From Halomonas sp. A11-A (GTDB lineage: Bacteria; Pseudomonadota; Gammaproteobacteria; Pseudomonadales; Halomonadaceae), in assembly GCF_003182195.1 (NCBI RefSeq), contig NZ_QGTM01000002.1, forward strand, positions 1 through 64,000: a stretch of 64,000 bases of DNA, in the 5' to 3' direction. The notes beneath the pieces are model-generated. The model did no database searches. It was not told the origin of the DNA and saw nothing but the letters and a program-made list of their open reading frames with translations. The translations under genes and the position numbers were made by a program. Within the stretch, counting starts at the first letter, position 1. Each line of letters begins with the position of its first letter. Positions 36,494 through 48,457 of the stretch are shown here, one piece after another.

Positions 36494-37641
36494 TGGCGAA
36501 TGTCCAGGGCCTTGAGGGTGCCGTCGTTGGCCAGCACGTGGATGCGGCGGCCCTCGGTGATGGGCCGCACGCTGATGCCGGAGCGGTCGACTCGTTCACG
36601 GCCGACGATGTCACCGCTGCGGGCGTCGATCAGGTGCAGATAGCCCTCGAAGTCTCCGAACACCAGGTTGCCGTCGGCGAAGGCCGGGGCGGTGATGCTG
36701 CGGCCTTCCAGGGCGGTATTGCGCCAGATCTCGCGGCCGTCGTTGGCGTCCAGGGCGTGGATATGGCCCGCCTCGTTGACGGCGAAGAGGAAGTCGCCGA
36801 CCAGGATCGGGGTGTGGTAGCTGGAGTAGTCGATGGCCCACAGCGGCTCGCCGCGGGTGGCCTCCAGGGCGACCAGGCGGCCGTTGAAGCTGGAGACGAA
36901 CAGGCGGCCGTCCGGGGTCAGCACCGGCTGGCCGGCCAGGTCCACCAGGCGGTCGATGTCGCTGCGGCCCTGGGCCACGGCGATGCGACGCTCCCACAGC
37001 GGCTGGCCGCTGCGGTTGTCCAGGGTCACCAGGCGGCCGTTGGCGAAGCCGGCGAAGGTCACCGGGTCGATCACCGTGGGGGTGCCGGTGCCGCGCAGGG
37101 TCAGCGACGGGCGACTGGCGCTGTAGCGCCAGCGCTCCTCGCCGCTGGCGCGATCCAGGGCGGTGACGCTGCCGTCGACGCTCTGCACCACCAGCAGCTG
37201 CTGGTTGGGCTGCGGGGCGGCCAGGATCTCGCTGGGCACCCGGGCGCGCCAGCGCACGCTGCCGTCGCGCTGGCTCAGGGCCAGCACCTCGCCGTTGCGG
37301 GTGCCGAGGTAGATATCGCCGGCCACGGCGGTCAGGGCGCTGGAGACCGGGACCTCGAGCTCCACCTGCCAGCGGCGGTCGCCGTCGTCGGCATCGAAGG
37401 CGGCCAAGCGGCCGCGCTCATCGGCGGCGAACAGGGCGTCGCCATCCCGGGAGGGGGCGATCGGGTAGGTGGCGCGCCCCAGCCCGCGGCCGACCCGCTC
37501 GCTCCAGACGCTGGCGAGTTCGGCGCGCTCCTCGAAGCTTGCCAGCTCCTTGGGGGGATACTGCGGCTCCACCTGGTTGCGAGCGCAGCCGGTGAGCACG
37601 AGCAGGCCGGCCACGGCGGCGATCAGGAAGGTCGGTTTCAT
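36490..37641 (-). CDS. bamB: Outer-membrane assembly lipoprotein BamB
   Basis: The 383-residue lipoprotein component of the BAM complex has a signal peptide and lipobox [10 protein letters not shown] (Cys near 19) and then an eight-bladed PQQ-type beta-propeller. Repeated blade motifs such as [19 protein letters not shown] and [17 protein letters not shown] are visible. It aids BamA in outer-membrane beta-barrel insertion. It is coupled to der and yfgM by four-base overlaps on both sides. Confidence 0.96.
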   Translation of the reverse strand: MKPTFLIAAVAGLLVLTGCARNQVEPQYPPKELASFEERAELASVWSERVGRGLGRATYPIAPSRDGDALFAADERGRLAAFDADDGDRRWQVELEVPVSSALTAVAGDIYLGTRNGEVLALSQRDGSVRWRARVPSEILAAPQPNQQLLVVQSVDGSVTALDRASGEERWRYSASRPSLTLRGTGTPTVIDPVTFAGFANGRLVTLDNRSGQPLWERRIAVAQGRSDIDRLVDLAGQPVLTPDGRLFVSSFNGRLVALEATRGEPLWAIDYSSYHTPILVGDFLFAVNEAGHIHALDANDGREIWRNTALEGRSITAPAFADGNLVFGDFEGYLHLIDARSGDIVGRERVDRSGISVRPITEGRRIHVLANDGTLKALDIRQ

Positions 37642-38303
37642 GAGTCCAGCCCCTGGTGGTCAATGCCTAGGTTGTCGAGCTTGAGCTGCACGCCGTAGAG
37701 CGGCTGGTCGCGCGCCTCGGCCAGGTCCAGCGCCTCGCGCCATGCCGCGCCGGCGTCGCTTTCGCGGCCCAGGGCGTGATAGGCGTCACCGCGCACCTCG
37801 GCGCGCTGGGCGGCCAGCGCCTCGGGCACCCCGGCCTCCAGGGTGGACAGGGCCGCCTCGGCGTCGCCGTCGGCGACCTGCAGGCGGGCCAGGCGCAGCC
37901 GCGCCAGGCCCTTGACGTAGTCGCGGCCGCTGGCGTCGATCACCGCCTCCAGGGCGGCGCGGGCCTCGGCCGGGCTCTCCTGGGCCACGGCCAGGCGGGC
38001 GTCGATCAGCCGGGCCAGGTCGGCGTAGAGGGTCTTGCCGTGATTGTCGGTGATCTCGACCACCAGCTCCCGGGCCTCGGCGATGCTGGCGTCGTCGAGC
38101 TGGGAGCCGGCGGTCAGGTTGATCAGGTGCTGGTAGCGGGCCGAGGCGGCGCTGGCCTGATTCTCCTGATAGTTCTGCCAGGCGTTCCAGCCGAAGACAC
38201 CGGCGGCGGCGATGGCCACCCCGGCGATCAGCGAGATGCCGTTCTCCTTCCACCAGCGCTTGAGCGCCTCGACCTGCTCTTCTTCGGTTCTCAGCTCCGC
38301 CAC
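37638..38303 (-). CDS. yfgM: YfgM-like ancillary SecYEG/periplasmic chaperone factor
   Basis: The 221-residue protein has one N-terminal membrane anchor (ISLIAGVAIAAAGVFGWNAW, about 20-39) and a periplasmic domain of TPR-like helices. In E. coli YfgM associates with SecYEG and PpiD. The N-terminal RTEEEQVEALKRWWKENG is characteristic. It is coupled to bamB by a four-base overlap and lies 98 bases after hisS. Confidence 0.93.
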   Translation of the reverse strand: MAELRTEEEQVEALKRWWKENGISLIAGVAIAAAGVFGWNAWQNYQENQASAASARYQHLINLTAGSQLDDASIAEARELVVEITDNHGKTLYADLARLIDARLAVAQESPAEARAALEAVIDASGRDYVKGLARLRLARLQVADGDAEAALSTLEAGVPEALAAQRAEVRGDAYHALGRESDAGAAWREALDLAEARDQPLYGVQLKLDNLGIDHQGLDS

Positions 38304-38325
38304 GGGCGGCCTCCTTGTACTTGAT

Positions 38326-38395
38326 GGAGCCGATTCCAGTCGAGCGGACTCGAGTGGAACGGGCTCCAGGGGGCGTCGGCCGGCGGCCGACGCCC
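38326..38395 (-). promoter_or_regulatory. Two hairpins between hisS and yfgM
   Basis: The first is GGGCGTCGGCC/GGCCGACGCCC (38371-38395), an exact 11-bp stem with a three-base loop. The second is an imperfect inverted repeat GGAGCC..TTCCA..TCGAG / CTCGA..TGGAA..GGCTCC (about 38326-38369). No T-run follows either, so partial attenuation or message protection is more likely than full termination. Confidence 0.55.
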
Positions 38396-38401
38396 GGGTG
38401 G

Positions 38402-39727
<1,326 letters not shown>

Positions 39728-39771
39728 CGCTTGCTCCTTGATGGGTCGCCGTGGCGATGGTGCGATGCGGA

Positions 39772-40896
39772 TCAGCCGCGGGCGATCATGTCCTGCTCGG
39801 CCTGCTCCTTCTCGCGCACCTTGTCGCGGATCAGCCGCTCGAGGTCGTCGACCAGATGGTCGTTGCGCAGCTTCGAGGCCGGCTTGCCGTCGATGTAGAC
39901 GAGATTGGCCGGCGAACCGCCGGTGAGGCCGATATCGCTCTCCTTGGCCTCACCGGGGCCGTTGACCACGCAGCCGATCACCGAGACGTCCAGCGGTGTC
40001 CTGATGTCCTCGAGGCGTTCCTCCAGGGCATTCATGGTGCCGATGACGTCGAAGTTCTGGCGCGAGCAGCTGGGGCAGGCGATGAAATTGATGCCCTTGG
40101 CGCGCAGGCGCAGGCTCTTGAGCATGTCGAAGCCGACCTTGATCTCCTCCACCGGGTCGGCGGCCAGCGACACCCGGATGGTGTCGCCGATGCCGTCCAT
40201 CAGCAAAAGGCCGAGGCCGATGGAGGACTTGACGGTGCCCGAGCGCAGCCCGCCCGCCTCGGTGATGCCTAGGTGCAGCGGCTGCTCGATCAGGCCGGCC
40301 AGCTTGCGGTAGGCGGCCACCGCCATGAACACATCGGAGGCCTTGACGCTGACCTTGTACTCCTGAAAGTCGAGGCGGTCGAGGTGGTCGATATGGCGCA
40401 TGGCGGACTCGACCAGCGCATCCGGGGTGGGCTCGCCGTACTTCTTCTGCAGATCCTTCTCGAGCGAACCGGCGTTGACGCCGATGCGGATCGGGATGCC
40501 GTTGTCCCGGGCGGCGCTGACCACGGCGCGCACGCGCTCTTCCTTGCCGATATTGCCGGGGTTGATGCGCAGGCAGTCGACGCCGAGCTCGGCCACGCGC
40601 AGGGCGATCTTGTAGTCGAAGTGGATGTCGGCCACGAGGGGCACCGCCACCTCACGCTTGATCTTGCCGAAGGCCTCGGCGGCATCCATGTCGGGCACCG
40701 AGACGCGCACGATGTCGGCGCCTGCCTCCTCGAGGCGGCGGATCTGCGCCACGGTGGCGGCCACGTCCAGGGTGTTGGTGTTGGTCATGCTCTGCACGGA
40801 GATGGGGGCATCACCCCCGACCGGCACATTACCGACGTGGATCTGGCGTGACTTGCGACGAACGATGGGGGATGGGGCGTGCATGGTGACGGTCAA
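39772..40896 (-). CDS. ispG: 4-hydroxy-3-methylbut-2-enyl diphosphate synthase IspG
   Basis: The 374-residue [4Fe-4S] enzyme performs the penultimate step of the MEP isoprenoid pathway. The TIM-barrel domain opens with [20 protein letters not shown]. The cluster cysteines appear as CPSCSR near residue 273 and [16 protein letters not shown] near 308. It is coupled to rodZ by a four-base overlap. As an Fe-S enzyme it depends on the short isc cluster 4-6 kb upstream. Confidence 0.97.
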   Translation of the reverse strand: MTVTMHAPSPIVRRKSRQIHVGNVPVGGDAPISVQSMTNTNTLDVAATVAQIRRLEEAGADIVRVSVPDMDAAEAFGKIKREVAVPLVADIHFDYKIALRVAELGVDCLRINPGNIGKEERVRAVVSAARDNGIPIRIGVNAGSLEKDLQKKYGEPTPDALVESAMRHIDHLDRLDFQEYKVSVKASDVFMAVAAYRKLAGLIEQPLHLGITEAGGLRSGTVKSSIGLGLLLMDGIGDTIRVSLAADPVEEIKVGFDMLKSLRLRAKGINFIACPSCSRQNFDVIGTMNALEERLEDIRTPLDVSVIGCVVNGPGEAKESDIGLTGGSPANLVYIDGKPASKLRNDHLVDDLERLIRDKVREKEQAEQDMIARG

Positions 40897-41858
40897 TCTC
40901 CCAGGGTGAAACGAGCGACGTTGTTGGCGCCGGCGCGGGCCGTGAGGTCCACGGCTTCGCCTGCCCAGATCAGCTCGACGCCGGTGGCGTTGCCCACGGT
41001 CAGGCGGAAGGGCGGTTCGCCTTCGACGCTCGCCGTGGTGCCGGGTTCCTGCAGGCCGACGAAGATGCGCTGGTTGTTGGCATCGAAGATCTCGGTCCAG
41101 GACTGCTCGTTGAAGGTCAGCTCCAGCTGGCGCGGGTCGGCGGCGCTGGCTTCCTCCTCCACGGGGGCCTCATCGATGGCGGCCTCGTCGACCATCTCGG
41201 GCTCGGCATCGGCCAGCGCCAGGGCGCTGTCGGCGTCGACCTCGGCAGGGGCCTCGGCGATGGCGTCGGGGTCTTCCACCAGGCCCAGGCCCTCACCCTC
41301 TTCGGGCAGCGGCGGGAGGCTCTCGGTGGCCGGGGCCTCGGTCACCGCGGGGGGCTCGGGCTCGGCGATGGTGGTGGTGGTGCCGTCCAGGCCGTCCACG
41401 GCCACCGGGCTGCTGTCGCCGATGCCGGGGGGCTCATTGCCGCCGCGGCTTTGCCACCACATCAGGGTCAGGCCGAGCAGGCCGGCGATCACCAGCAGGG
41501 TGACCAGCCGGAACAGCCAGGCACCGATGCGGGAGGGAGGGCGCGTCACCTGAACCGGGGCGATGCGGCGCTCGGCCTCCTCGCTACCGAAGCGGGTGCG
41601 ATAGGCCGAGAGCACCGGCGTCTCGTCGATACCCAGCAGATGGGCGTAGGCACGCAGATAGCCCCGCCGATAGGTGGGGATCGGCACCTCCTCGTAGCTG
41701 TCCTCTTCCAGCCCGCGAATCACCGCCGGGCGCAGGTTGAGCGCACCGGCCACCTCGGTGACCGTGAGGCCCTGGGACTCACGCTCCTGCCTGAGCTGTT
41801 CGCCCGGCGAGGCCGAGAGGGCGGTATCCGCGGAGTCCGGTGTCTGGGTGTCGCTCAT
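40893..41858 (-). CDS. rodZ: Cytoskeletal adaptor RodZ
   Basis: This is a 321-residue bitopic membrane protein that links MreB filaments to the wall elongation machinery. A cytoplasmic HTH of the Xre type ([20 protein letters not shown], about 23-42) is followed by one membrane helix ([18 protein letters not shown], near 117-134). Then come an acidic Glu/Ala/Pro-rich linker and a C-terminal periplasmic DUF4115 domain ([20 protein letters not shown]). Its place between pilF and ispG is conserved in the group. Confidence 0.95.
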   Translation of the reverse strand: MSDTQTPDSADTALSASPGEQLRQERESQGLTVTEVAGALNLRPAVIRGLEEDSYEEVPIPTYRRGYLRAYAHLLGIDETPVLSAYRTRFGSEEAERRIAPVQVTRPPSRIGAWLFRLVTLLVIAGLLGLTLMWWQSRGGNEPPGIGDSSPVAVDGLDGTTTTIAEPEPPAVTEAPATESLPPLPEEGEGLGLVEDPDAIAEAPAEVDADSALALADAEPEMVDEAAIDEAPVEEEASAADPRQLELTFNEQSWTEIFDANNQRIFVGLQEPGTTASVEGEPPFRLTVGNATGVELIWAGEAVDLTARAGANNVARFTLGD

Positions 41859-41888
41859 GGCTGAGCATCCTTCGTCTAGAGTCTTGGG

Positions 41889-42641
41889 TCAGGGCGTGCC
41901 GGAGCGGCCGTCCAGTTGTTCGGAATAGAAGGCCGCCGAGGCCCGGTCGCCGCGGGCCTCGGCGATCTGACGCGCCAGGCGCAGCGCCTCGGGGTTCGGG
42001 CCTGCCAGGCGAATCAGGGTGTCGATCTGCTGCTGGGCGAGCTCGTGGTTGCCGGCGGCATACTCGAGCTCGGCCCGGGTGAAATAGCTGCGCGGATTGC
42101 GCGGGTCGATGCCCTGGGCGCGCTCGAGGCTCTGTCGGGCCGCCTCGAGGTCGCCCAGCTCGCGCTGGCACTGCCCCAGGTTGGCGAAGAGCTGAGCCCG
42201 GGCCGGGTACTGGGCGTCGTTCGAGGCCAGCTCGAGCTGTTCGCAGGCCTCGCGGATGCGGCCCTGGTCATAGAGGAAGGCGGCGTAGTTGTTGTGCCCC
42301 CGGGTGAAGTCGCGATTCGCCGAGAGCGCACGCCGGAAGGTCTCATCGGCCAGCTGACGCTCGCCCTGGCGCTGGTAGACCATGGCCATGGCCTGCAGCG
42401 CCTCCGGGTCGTTGGGGGCGATGGCCAGGGCGCGGTCGAGGGCGCCCATGGCGCGCTGCAGGTTGTCGCGCTCCAGATAGGCCACGCCCAGCTGGGTGTG
42501 GGCATCGGCGGGACTGGTATCACGCTCGCTGCCGGCCAGCCCCTGGGTCTGGGTGGCACAGCCGGCAAGCCACAGGGTGCCCAGCAGCAGGGCCAGGGTG
42601 GGTAGCCGTGAGGTTCCTGGCAGGCGAGTGCGGCGCGTCAT
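41889..42641 (-). CDS. pilF: Type IV pilus biogenesis/stability lipoprotein PilF (PilW)
   Basis: The 250-residue lipoprotein has lipobox LWLAGCATQT (Cys about 28) followed by about six TPR repeats (HTQLGVAYLERDNLQRAMGA and following). It acts as the pilotin that brings the PilQ secretin to the outer membrane in type IV pilus systems. No other pilus gene is present in the window, and the position beside rodZ and rlmN is conserved even in species that lack pili. Confidence 0.92.
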   Translation of the reverse strand: MTRRTRLPGTSRLPTLALLLGTLWLAGCATQTQGLAGSERDTSPADAHTQLGVAYLERDNLQRAMGALDRALAIAPNDPEALQAMAMVYQRQGERQLADETFRRALSANRDFTRGHNNYAAFLYDQGRIREACEQLELASNDAQYPARAQLFANLGQCQRELGDLEAARQSLERAQGIDPRNPRSYFTRAELEYAAGNHELAQQQIDTLIRLAGPNPEALRLARQIAEARGDRASAAFYSEQLDGRSGTP

Positions 42642-42759
42642 GGTGTTCTCCCCAGGGTCGACACGAGGCCTCCGGCGGCTGGCCGCGGGCAGGCGGGGGC
42701 GATCAAAAGCCTGACCATCAAAGCGTTGTGACCAGTTGAAGTCAAGGCGGCCTGCCCGC

Positions 42760-43887
<1,128 letters not shown>

Positions 43888-43927
43888 GGCGATCAGCGGG
43901 TCGTGGGGAGTAGAGAACAGCAGGGGA

Positions 43928-43948
43928 GGCGGGGGCTAGGCCCCCGCC
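43928..43948 (-). promoter_or_regulatory. Hairpin between ndk and rlmN
   Basis: GGCGGGGGC and GCCCCCGCC form a perfect 9-bp stem with a TAG loop. There is no T-run, so it probably acts as a partial terminator or 3'-end stabiliser for ndk messages. Confidence 0.55.
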
Positions 43949-43959
43949 CGAAGTCTGGA

Positions 43960-44385
43960 TCAACGCGGGCAGATTTCGCTGCTCTCGAAGAAATAGGCGA
44001 TCTCGCGCTCGGCGGACTCGGGAGAGTCGGAGCCGTGGACGGCGTTGGCGTCGATGGTCTCGGCGAAGTCGGCGCGGATGGTGCCCGGCGCGGCTTCCTT
44101 GGGGTTGGTGGCCCCCATCAGCTCACGGTTCTTGGCGACGGCGTCCTCGCCCTCGAGCACCTGGACCACCACCGGGCCGGAGGTCATGAAGCTGACCAGA
44201 TCCTTGAAGAAGGGGCGCTCCTTGTGCTCGGCGTAGAAGCCGCCGGCCTTGTCGTCGTCCAGGTGCAGCATCTTGGCGGCGACGACCTGGAGGCCGGCCT
44301 TCTCGAAGCGGGTGATGATCTCGCCGATGGCGTTCTTGGCAACGGCGTCGGGCTTGATGATGGACAGGGTGCGCTGGGTAGCCAT
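43960..44385 (-). CDS. ndk: Nucleoside diphosphate kinase
   Basis: The 141-residue enzyme equalises NTP pools through a phosphohistidine intermediate. Seen: [13 protein letters not shown] at the start, [19 protein letters not shown], and the catalytic histidine in [16 protein letters not shown]. The start at 44385 is preferred over the ATG six bases upstream because GGAG is then eight bases away rather than two, and the family length is matched. Its own promoter is predicted at 44514-44543. Confidence 0.96.
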   Translation of the reverse strand: MATQRTLSIIKPDAVAKNAIGEIITRFEKAGLQVVAAKMLHLDDDKAGGFYAEHKERPFFKDLVSFMTSGPVVVQVLEGEDAVAKNRELMGATNPKEAAPGTIRADFAETIDANAVHGSDSPESAEREIAYFFESSEICPR

Positions 44386-44427
44386 GGGCATGTCTCCAGT
44401 AGGGGATGAGGGAGTGGAGGAATAGCG

Positions 44428-44471
44428 CCGCGCCGCCCGTGGGCTCCCGGATCGGAGCGTGGGCGGCGCGG
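44428..44471 (-). promoter_or_regulatory. Stem-loop in the ndk leader
   Basis: CCGCGCCGCCC and GGGCGGCGCGG (11 bp) enclose a 22-base loop that itself contains CTCC/GGAG. It lies between the predicted ndk promoter and start codon, about 45 bases before the ATG, so it is in the 5' untranslated region. Function unknown. Confidence 0.5.
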
Positions 44472-44513
44472 TGAATCTGACGAAGCTCGGCGGCTGACGC
44501 CGATTGGGCGCGG

Positions 44514-44543
44514 ATTATACCGCCCCGGGGCGGCGTTGAACAA
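44514..44543 (-). promoter_or_regulatory. Predicted sigma-70 promoter for ndk
   Basis: On the minus strand TTGTTC (-35) and a perfect TATAAT (-10) are separated by 18 bases. The spacer contains the palindrome CCGCCCCGGGGCGG, a possible repressor site. The start of transcription would be about 120 bases before the ndk ATG. Confidence 0.65.
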
Positions 44544-44584
44544 TCGTCGCCGATTGCGAGGCGCTGACCCGGCGACCTTGTGGT

Positions 44585-44911
44585 TTAGACCGTAAAGCTC
44601 TCGCCGCAGCCGCACTGGTCCTTGACGTTGGGGTTGTTGAAGCGGAAGAAGCGGTTGAGCCCCTCGTTGACGTAGTCCACCTCGCTGCCGTCGAGCATCT
44701 CCAGCGCCTCCGGGGCGACGAAGACCCGGACGCCGTGCTCCTCGAAGCAGACGTCGTCGGCGGCGGCCTGGTCGGCGAAGTCGAGCACGTAGCTGTAGCC
44801 GGAGCAGCCGCTGGGCTTGACTGAGACGCGCAGCCCGAGGCCCTCGCCGCGCTCGGCGAGCACCCGGCGGATCTGGTCAGCGGCGGCGGGGGTGATGGTC
44901 AAATGCGCCAT
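44585..44911 (-). CDS. iscA: A-type Fe-S carrier IscA
   Basis: The 108-residue A-type carrier delivers Fe-S clusters to target enzymes. The three ligand cysteines are present in KPSGCSGYSY and in the C-terminal DQCGCGESF. It follows iscS directly (46-base gap); in the standard operon iscU lies between them and hscB, hscA, fdx and iscX follow, but none of these is found here. Start at 44911 fits family alignment. Confidence 0.93.
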   Translation of the reverse strand: MAHLTITPAAADQIRRVLAERGEGLGLRVSVKPSGCSGYSYVLDFADQAAADDVCFEEHGVRVFVAPEALEMLDGSEVDYVNEGLNRFFRFNNPNVKDQCGCGESFTV

Positions 44912-44957
44912 GGGTCTCTCTCCTGAAAGCGGTGAATGCCGTTTGGCAGATGATGGC

Positions 44958-46115
44958 TCAGATCGCCTGGCGGCGCAGCCCGGTCAGGGCGTGGCGCAGC
45001 GCGGAAAGCGTCGTGTCGATATCGGCTTCGCTGGTGAAGCGCCCGAAGCTGAAGCGCAGCGAGGCCAGCGCCAGCGACCGCGGCAGGCCGATGGCCTTCA
45101 GGACATAGGACGGCTCCACGCTCGCTGAGTTGCAGGCGGAGCCGGTGGAGAGGGCCAGGTCGCGCAGCGCCATCAGCAGCGATTCGCCATCGACGCCTTC
45201 GAAGGCCAGGTTGAGGATGTTGGGCACCGCCACCTCCACCGCGGTATTGCGGTGGATGCCGTCGAGATCCGCCAGGCCCGCCAGCAGCCGGTCGCGCAGG
45301 GCGGTGATGCGCGCTTGGTCGGCCTCGCCCTCGGCGCCGGCCAGGGCGAAGGCCTCGCCCATGCCGACAATCTGGTGGGTGGCCAGGGTGCCGGAGCGCA
45401 TGCCGCGCTCGTGGCCGCCGCCGTGAATCAGCGCCTCCAGGCGGATATCCGGGTCGCGTCGGACGTAGAGGGCGCCGATACCCTTGGGGCCATAGGCCTT
45501 GTGGCCGGAGAGCGACATCAGGTCGATGCCGAGCCGCTCGACGTTGAGGTCCAGACGTCCCACCGCCTGGGCGGCATCCACGTGGAAGAGCGCGCCGCCG
45601 GCGTGGGCCACCTCAGCAAGTGCCGCCAGGTCGTGGATCACGCCCAGCTCGTTGTTCACCGCCATCAGCGACACCAGCACGGTGTCCTCGCGCATCGCCT
45701 CGTGCAGCTGCTCGGGCGTGACGCGGCCGTCTTGCCCCGGGGTGAGCCAGGTCACCTCGAAGCCCTCGCTTTCGAGGGCGTGGGCGGTATCCACCACCGC
45801 CTTGTGCTCGATGACGGAGGTCACCAGGTGGCGGCCGCGGTGGCGGTTGGCGCGCAGGTAGCCAATCAGCGCCAGGTTGTCGGCCTCGGTGGCGCCGCTG
45901 GTCCAGACGATCTCGCGGGGGTCGGCACCGATCAGGTCGGCCACCTGGCGGCGGGCGTTCTCCACCGCCTGCTCCGCCTGCCAGCCCAGCATATGGCTGC
46001 GCGAGGCGGGGTTGGCGAAGATGCCCTCGAGGGTCAGGTGGCGGCTCATCAGCTCGGCGACACGGGGGTCGACGGGGGTGGTGGCGGCGTAGTCGAGATA
46101 GACGGGTGTGGTCAT
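44958..46115 (-). CDS. iscS: Cysteine desulfurase IscS
   Basis: The 385-residue PLP enzyme supplies sulfur for Fe-S clusters and thio-modified tRNAs. It opens PVYLDYAATTPVDPRVAE. The PLP lysine lies in SLSGHKAYGPKG and the catalytic cysteine loop is STGSACNSASVEPSYVL, the long flexible loop of group I (IscS/NifS) enzymes. It sits between iscR (45 bases upstream) and iscA. It is about 20 residues shorter than E. coli IscS, mostly at the C-terminal end where IscU docks in E. coli, which fits with the absence of iscU. Confidence 0.95.
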   Translation of the reverse strand: MTTPVYLDYAATTPVDPRVAELMSRHLTLEGIFANPASRSHMLGWQAEQAVENARRQVADLIGADPREIVWTSGATEADNLALIGYLRANRHRGRHLVTSVIEHKAVVDTAHALESEGFEVTWLTPGQDGRVTPEQLHEAMREDTVLVSLMAVNNELGVIHDLAALAEVAHAGGALFHVDAAQAVGRLDLNVERLGIDLMSLSGHKAYGPKGIGALYVRRDPDIRLEALIHGGGHERGMRSGTLATHQIVGMGEAFALAGAEGEADQARITALRDRLLAGLADLDGIHRNTAVEVAVPNILNLAFEGVDGESLLMALRDLALSTGSACNSASVEPSYVLKAIGLPRSLALASLRFSFGRFTSEADIDTTLSALRHALTGLRRQAI

Positions 46116-46160
46116 AGACTCGGGTATCGTGTCGCTTGGTGGGGCGCCTTCAGGGTGCCT

Positions 46161-46631
46161 TCAGGGCGCCGAGGCGAAAACGGCGCCGCCGTCCAAGCGC
46201 TCGCGCTGGCGGTCGGCGATCTGCTGGACCTCCTGGCGGGCCGCGAGTTGTCCCAGGGTGATGCCGTCCAGGAAGCCGTGAATCTGCTCGGAGAGCTCGC
46301 ACCACAGGTGGTGGGTCAGGCAAGTGTCGCCCTGCTGGCAGTCGGAGAGCCCGCCGCAGCGGGTGGCATCCACCGATTCGTCCACCGCGTCGATCACCCG
46401 GGCCACCGAGATGGTCTCCGGTGGCCTGGCCAGCAGGTAGCCGCCGCCAGGGCCGCGCACGCTGGCTACCAGCTCGGCTCGCCGTAGCCGCGCGAACAGC
46501 TGCTCCAGGTAGGAGAGCGAGATCTCCTGGCGCTTCGAGATATCGGCCAGGCAGATCGGCCCCGCCTGAGCGTGCATGGCCAGGTCCAGCATGGCGGTAA
46601 CGGCGTAGCGTCCCTTGGTGGTCAGGCGCAT
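46161..46631 (-). CDS. iscR: Fe-S cluster-sensing Rrf2 regulator IscR
   Basis: The 156-residue Rrf2-family repressor is assigned the ATG at 46631 ([18 protein letters not shown]), where family alignment begins. The winged HTH spans about residues 1-70 ([20 protein letters not shown]). The [2Fe-2S] ligands appear as C-x5-C-x5-C in [14 protein letters not shown], with a following His (LTHHLW). It should repress the downstream iscS-iscA when cluster supply is adequate. Its promoter is predicted at 46703-46732, overlapping the cysE 3' end. Confidence 0.95.
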   Translation of the reverse strand: MRLTTKGRYAVTAMLDLAMHAQAGPICLADISKRQEISLSYLEQLFARLRRAELVASVRGPGGGYLLARPPETISVARVIDAVDESVDATRCGGLSDCQQGDTCLTHHLWCELSEQIHGFLDGITLGQLAARQEVQQIADRQRERLDGGAVFASAP

Positions 46632-46702
46632 GGCGACCTCGGCGCCGAACGGGTCGGCGGTCGGTGAACGGGCGTTCCGTTGCGGAACGCGGTCAGGCAA
46701 GC

Positions 46703-46732
46703 ATTATGGTAAAGACCGAGTGCCATGGTCAA
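46703..46732 (-). promoter_or_regulatory. Predicted promoter of iscR-iscS-iscA
   Basis: On the minus strand TTGACC (-35) and CATAAT (-10) are spaced by 18 bases. The first bases of the element coincide with the cysE stop codon. I could not confirm a type-1 IscR site by eye. Confidence 0.6.
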
Positions 46733-47598
46733 CCATTGGTGCCGCGGCCGTCGTCGCCCTTGGCGGCTGCTGGCGCTTCCCTGGCGACCGGTGCCTTCTC
46801 TGGCATGGCGCAGGCGTCGGCATCGTCGAGGACGTCGGCGAAATCCTCGTCGCGCAGCTCTGGCAGGCGGCCGTCTCGGTAGCTGGCATCCACCTTGCGA
46901 AGGGTCTGGCACATGCGCTCGATGCGCTCGTCCACTGCGTGCATGTGGTCGAGCATCGCCTGGATCGAGCGCGCCACCGGGTCGGGCATGTCCTCGCTGA
47001 TGCCGTAGGCGTCGAAGCCGAACTTGCGGCGCATCGCCTCGCGGCGTTCGGGGTCCACCTCCAGCACCTCGGCGGCGTCGGGCTCGATGCGCTTGACGAT
47101 CTTGCCGGGGATGCCCACCACGGTGGCGCCGGCCGGCACCTCCTTGGTGACCACGGCGTTGGAGCCGATCTTAGCGCCGGCGCCCACGGTGAAGGGACCG
47201 AGAATCTTGGCCCCGGCCCCGACGATCACGCCATCCGCGAGGGTCGGGTGGCGCTTGCCCTTGTTCCAACTGGTGCCGCCCAGGGTCACCCCCTGATAGA
47301 GGGTGACGTCGTCACCCACCTCGGCGGTCTCGCCGATCACCACGCCCATGCCGTGATCGATGAAGAAGCGCCGGCCGATCCTGGCGCCCGGATGGATCTC
47401 GATGCCGGTGAGCCAGCGCGAGAAGGTGGAGAGCGAGCGCGCCAGCCACTTGAGGTTCTTCCGCCACAGCCAGTGGCTGAGGCGGTGGAGCAGCAGGGCG
47501 TGCAGGCCCGGGTAGTTGGTCAGCACTTCCAGGAAGTTGCGCGCCGCTGGGTCGCGGTCGAAAACGCTGTTGATGTCCTCTCTCAGACGTTGAAACAT
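46729..47598 (-). CDS. cysE: Serine O-acetyltransferase
   Basis: The 289-residue enzyme makes O-acetylserine for cysteine synthesis. An N-terminal helical domain leads into a left-handed beta-helix with hexapeptide repeats: [20 protein letters not shown] (His of the active site), [17 protein letters not shown] and [20 protein letters not shown]. The C-terminal 110 residues, helical then acidic and Ala-rich, are longer than in E. coli CysE and resemble the NifP/epsC-like branch. Its place beside iscR-iscS links cysteine supply with Fe-S assembly. Confidence 0.94.
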   Translation of the reverse strand: MFQRLREDINSVFDRDPAARNFLEVLTNYPGLHALLLHRLSHWLWRKNLKWLARSLSTFSRWLTGIEIHPGARIGRRFFIDHGMGVVIGETAEVGDDVTLYQGVTLGGTSWNKGKRHPTLADGVIVGAGAKILGPFTVGAGAKIGSNAVVTKEVPAGATVVGIPGKIVKRIEPDAAEVLEVDPERREAMRRKFGFDAYGISEDMPDPVARSIQAMLDHMHAVDERIERMCQTLRKVDASYRDGRLPELRDEDFADVLDDADACAMPEKAPVAREAPAAAKGDDGRGTNG

Positions 47599-47713
47599 GC
47601 AGCGGTCCTTGGGGTGGGGGGCAGGGCGGCATCCGCCGCGGGCAATGGTCTCAGTGTGGGGGCGCGGTGGGCCCCCTTCAAGGCACGGCCCCGGGTGTCA
47701 TCCCGGAATCGCC

Positions 47714-48457
47714 TCAGGTATCGTCCCGGGGCGGTGCCAGCTTCTCGGTATCGGAGAGGATGCCGCGCAGGATGTTGAGCTCCATGCGCTCGGGGCGTGC
47801 CCGCAGGGTGAAGCGGCGCAGTCGGGCCATCAGCTGGCGCGGGGTCGCCGGGTCGTGAAAGCCGATAGCGACCAGGGTGCGCTCGAGGTGGGCGAAGTAG
47901 TGCTCCAGCTCCTCGTGGGTGGCCAGCGCCTGGCCGGGCTCCTCGCTGGGAGCCTCTTCGCCTGCCAGCCAGGCCAGGCGACACTCGTAGGCGAGCACCT
48001 GCACGGCGGCGGCCAGGTTCAGCGAGCTGAAGTCGGGGTTGGTGGGGATGTGCACGTGGGCGTGGCAGCGCTGCAGCTCGGCGTTGGTCAGGCCGCTGTC
48101 CTCGCGGCCGAAGACCAGGGCGACCCGAGCGCCGTCGCCGGCCAGCTCCGCCGGCAGTCGGCCGCCCAGCTCGCGGGGGGTGATCATCGGCCAGGGCAGG
48201 GTGCGCGAACGGGCGCTCGCCCCCACCACCAGGGTGCAGTCGGCGACCGCCTGCTCCAGGGTCTCGACCACCCGGGCGCCGTTGACCAGGTGATCGGCGC
48301 CGGAGGCCCGCGATACGCTGTCGGCGGTGACCGGCTCGCAGCGCGGCGCCACCAGGGCCAGGTCGGCCAGCCCCATGTTGTGCATGGCGCGGGCGGTGCC
48401 GCCGATATTGCCGGGGTGGCTGGTGCCGATCAGGACGATACGGATACGGTCGAGCAT
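47714..48457 (-). CDS. trmJ: tRNA (cytidine/uridine-2'-O)-methyltransferase TrmJ
   Basis: The 247-residue SPOUT-class enzyme methylates the 2'-OH of nucleotide 32 in tRNAs. Seen: IRIVLIGTSHPGNIGGTARAM, the knot segments VALVFGREDSGLTNAEL and IPTNPDFSSLNLAAAVQVLA. The ATG at 48457 follows CAGGGA and matches the family N-terminus. The order suhB (divergent)-trmJ-cysE-iscR is conserved among related genera. Confidence 0.95.
   Translation of the reverse strand: MLDRIRIVLIGTSHPGNIGGTARAMHNMGLADLALVAPRCEPVTADSVSRASGADHLVNGARVVETLEQAVADCTLVVGASARSRTLPWPMITPRELGGRLPAELAGDGARVALVFGREDSGLTNAELQRCHAHVHIPTNPDFSSLNLAAAVQVLAYECRLAWLAGEEAPSEEPGQALATHEELEHYFAHLERTLVAIGFHDPATPRQLMARLRRFTLRARPERMELNILRGILSDTEKLAPPRDDT

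Noticed and set aside
36490..37641. BamB repeats as a quinoprotein dehydrogenase
   Set aside because: The propeller lacks the catalytic residues and PQQ ligands, and the lipobox and yfgM-bamB-der order identify BamB.
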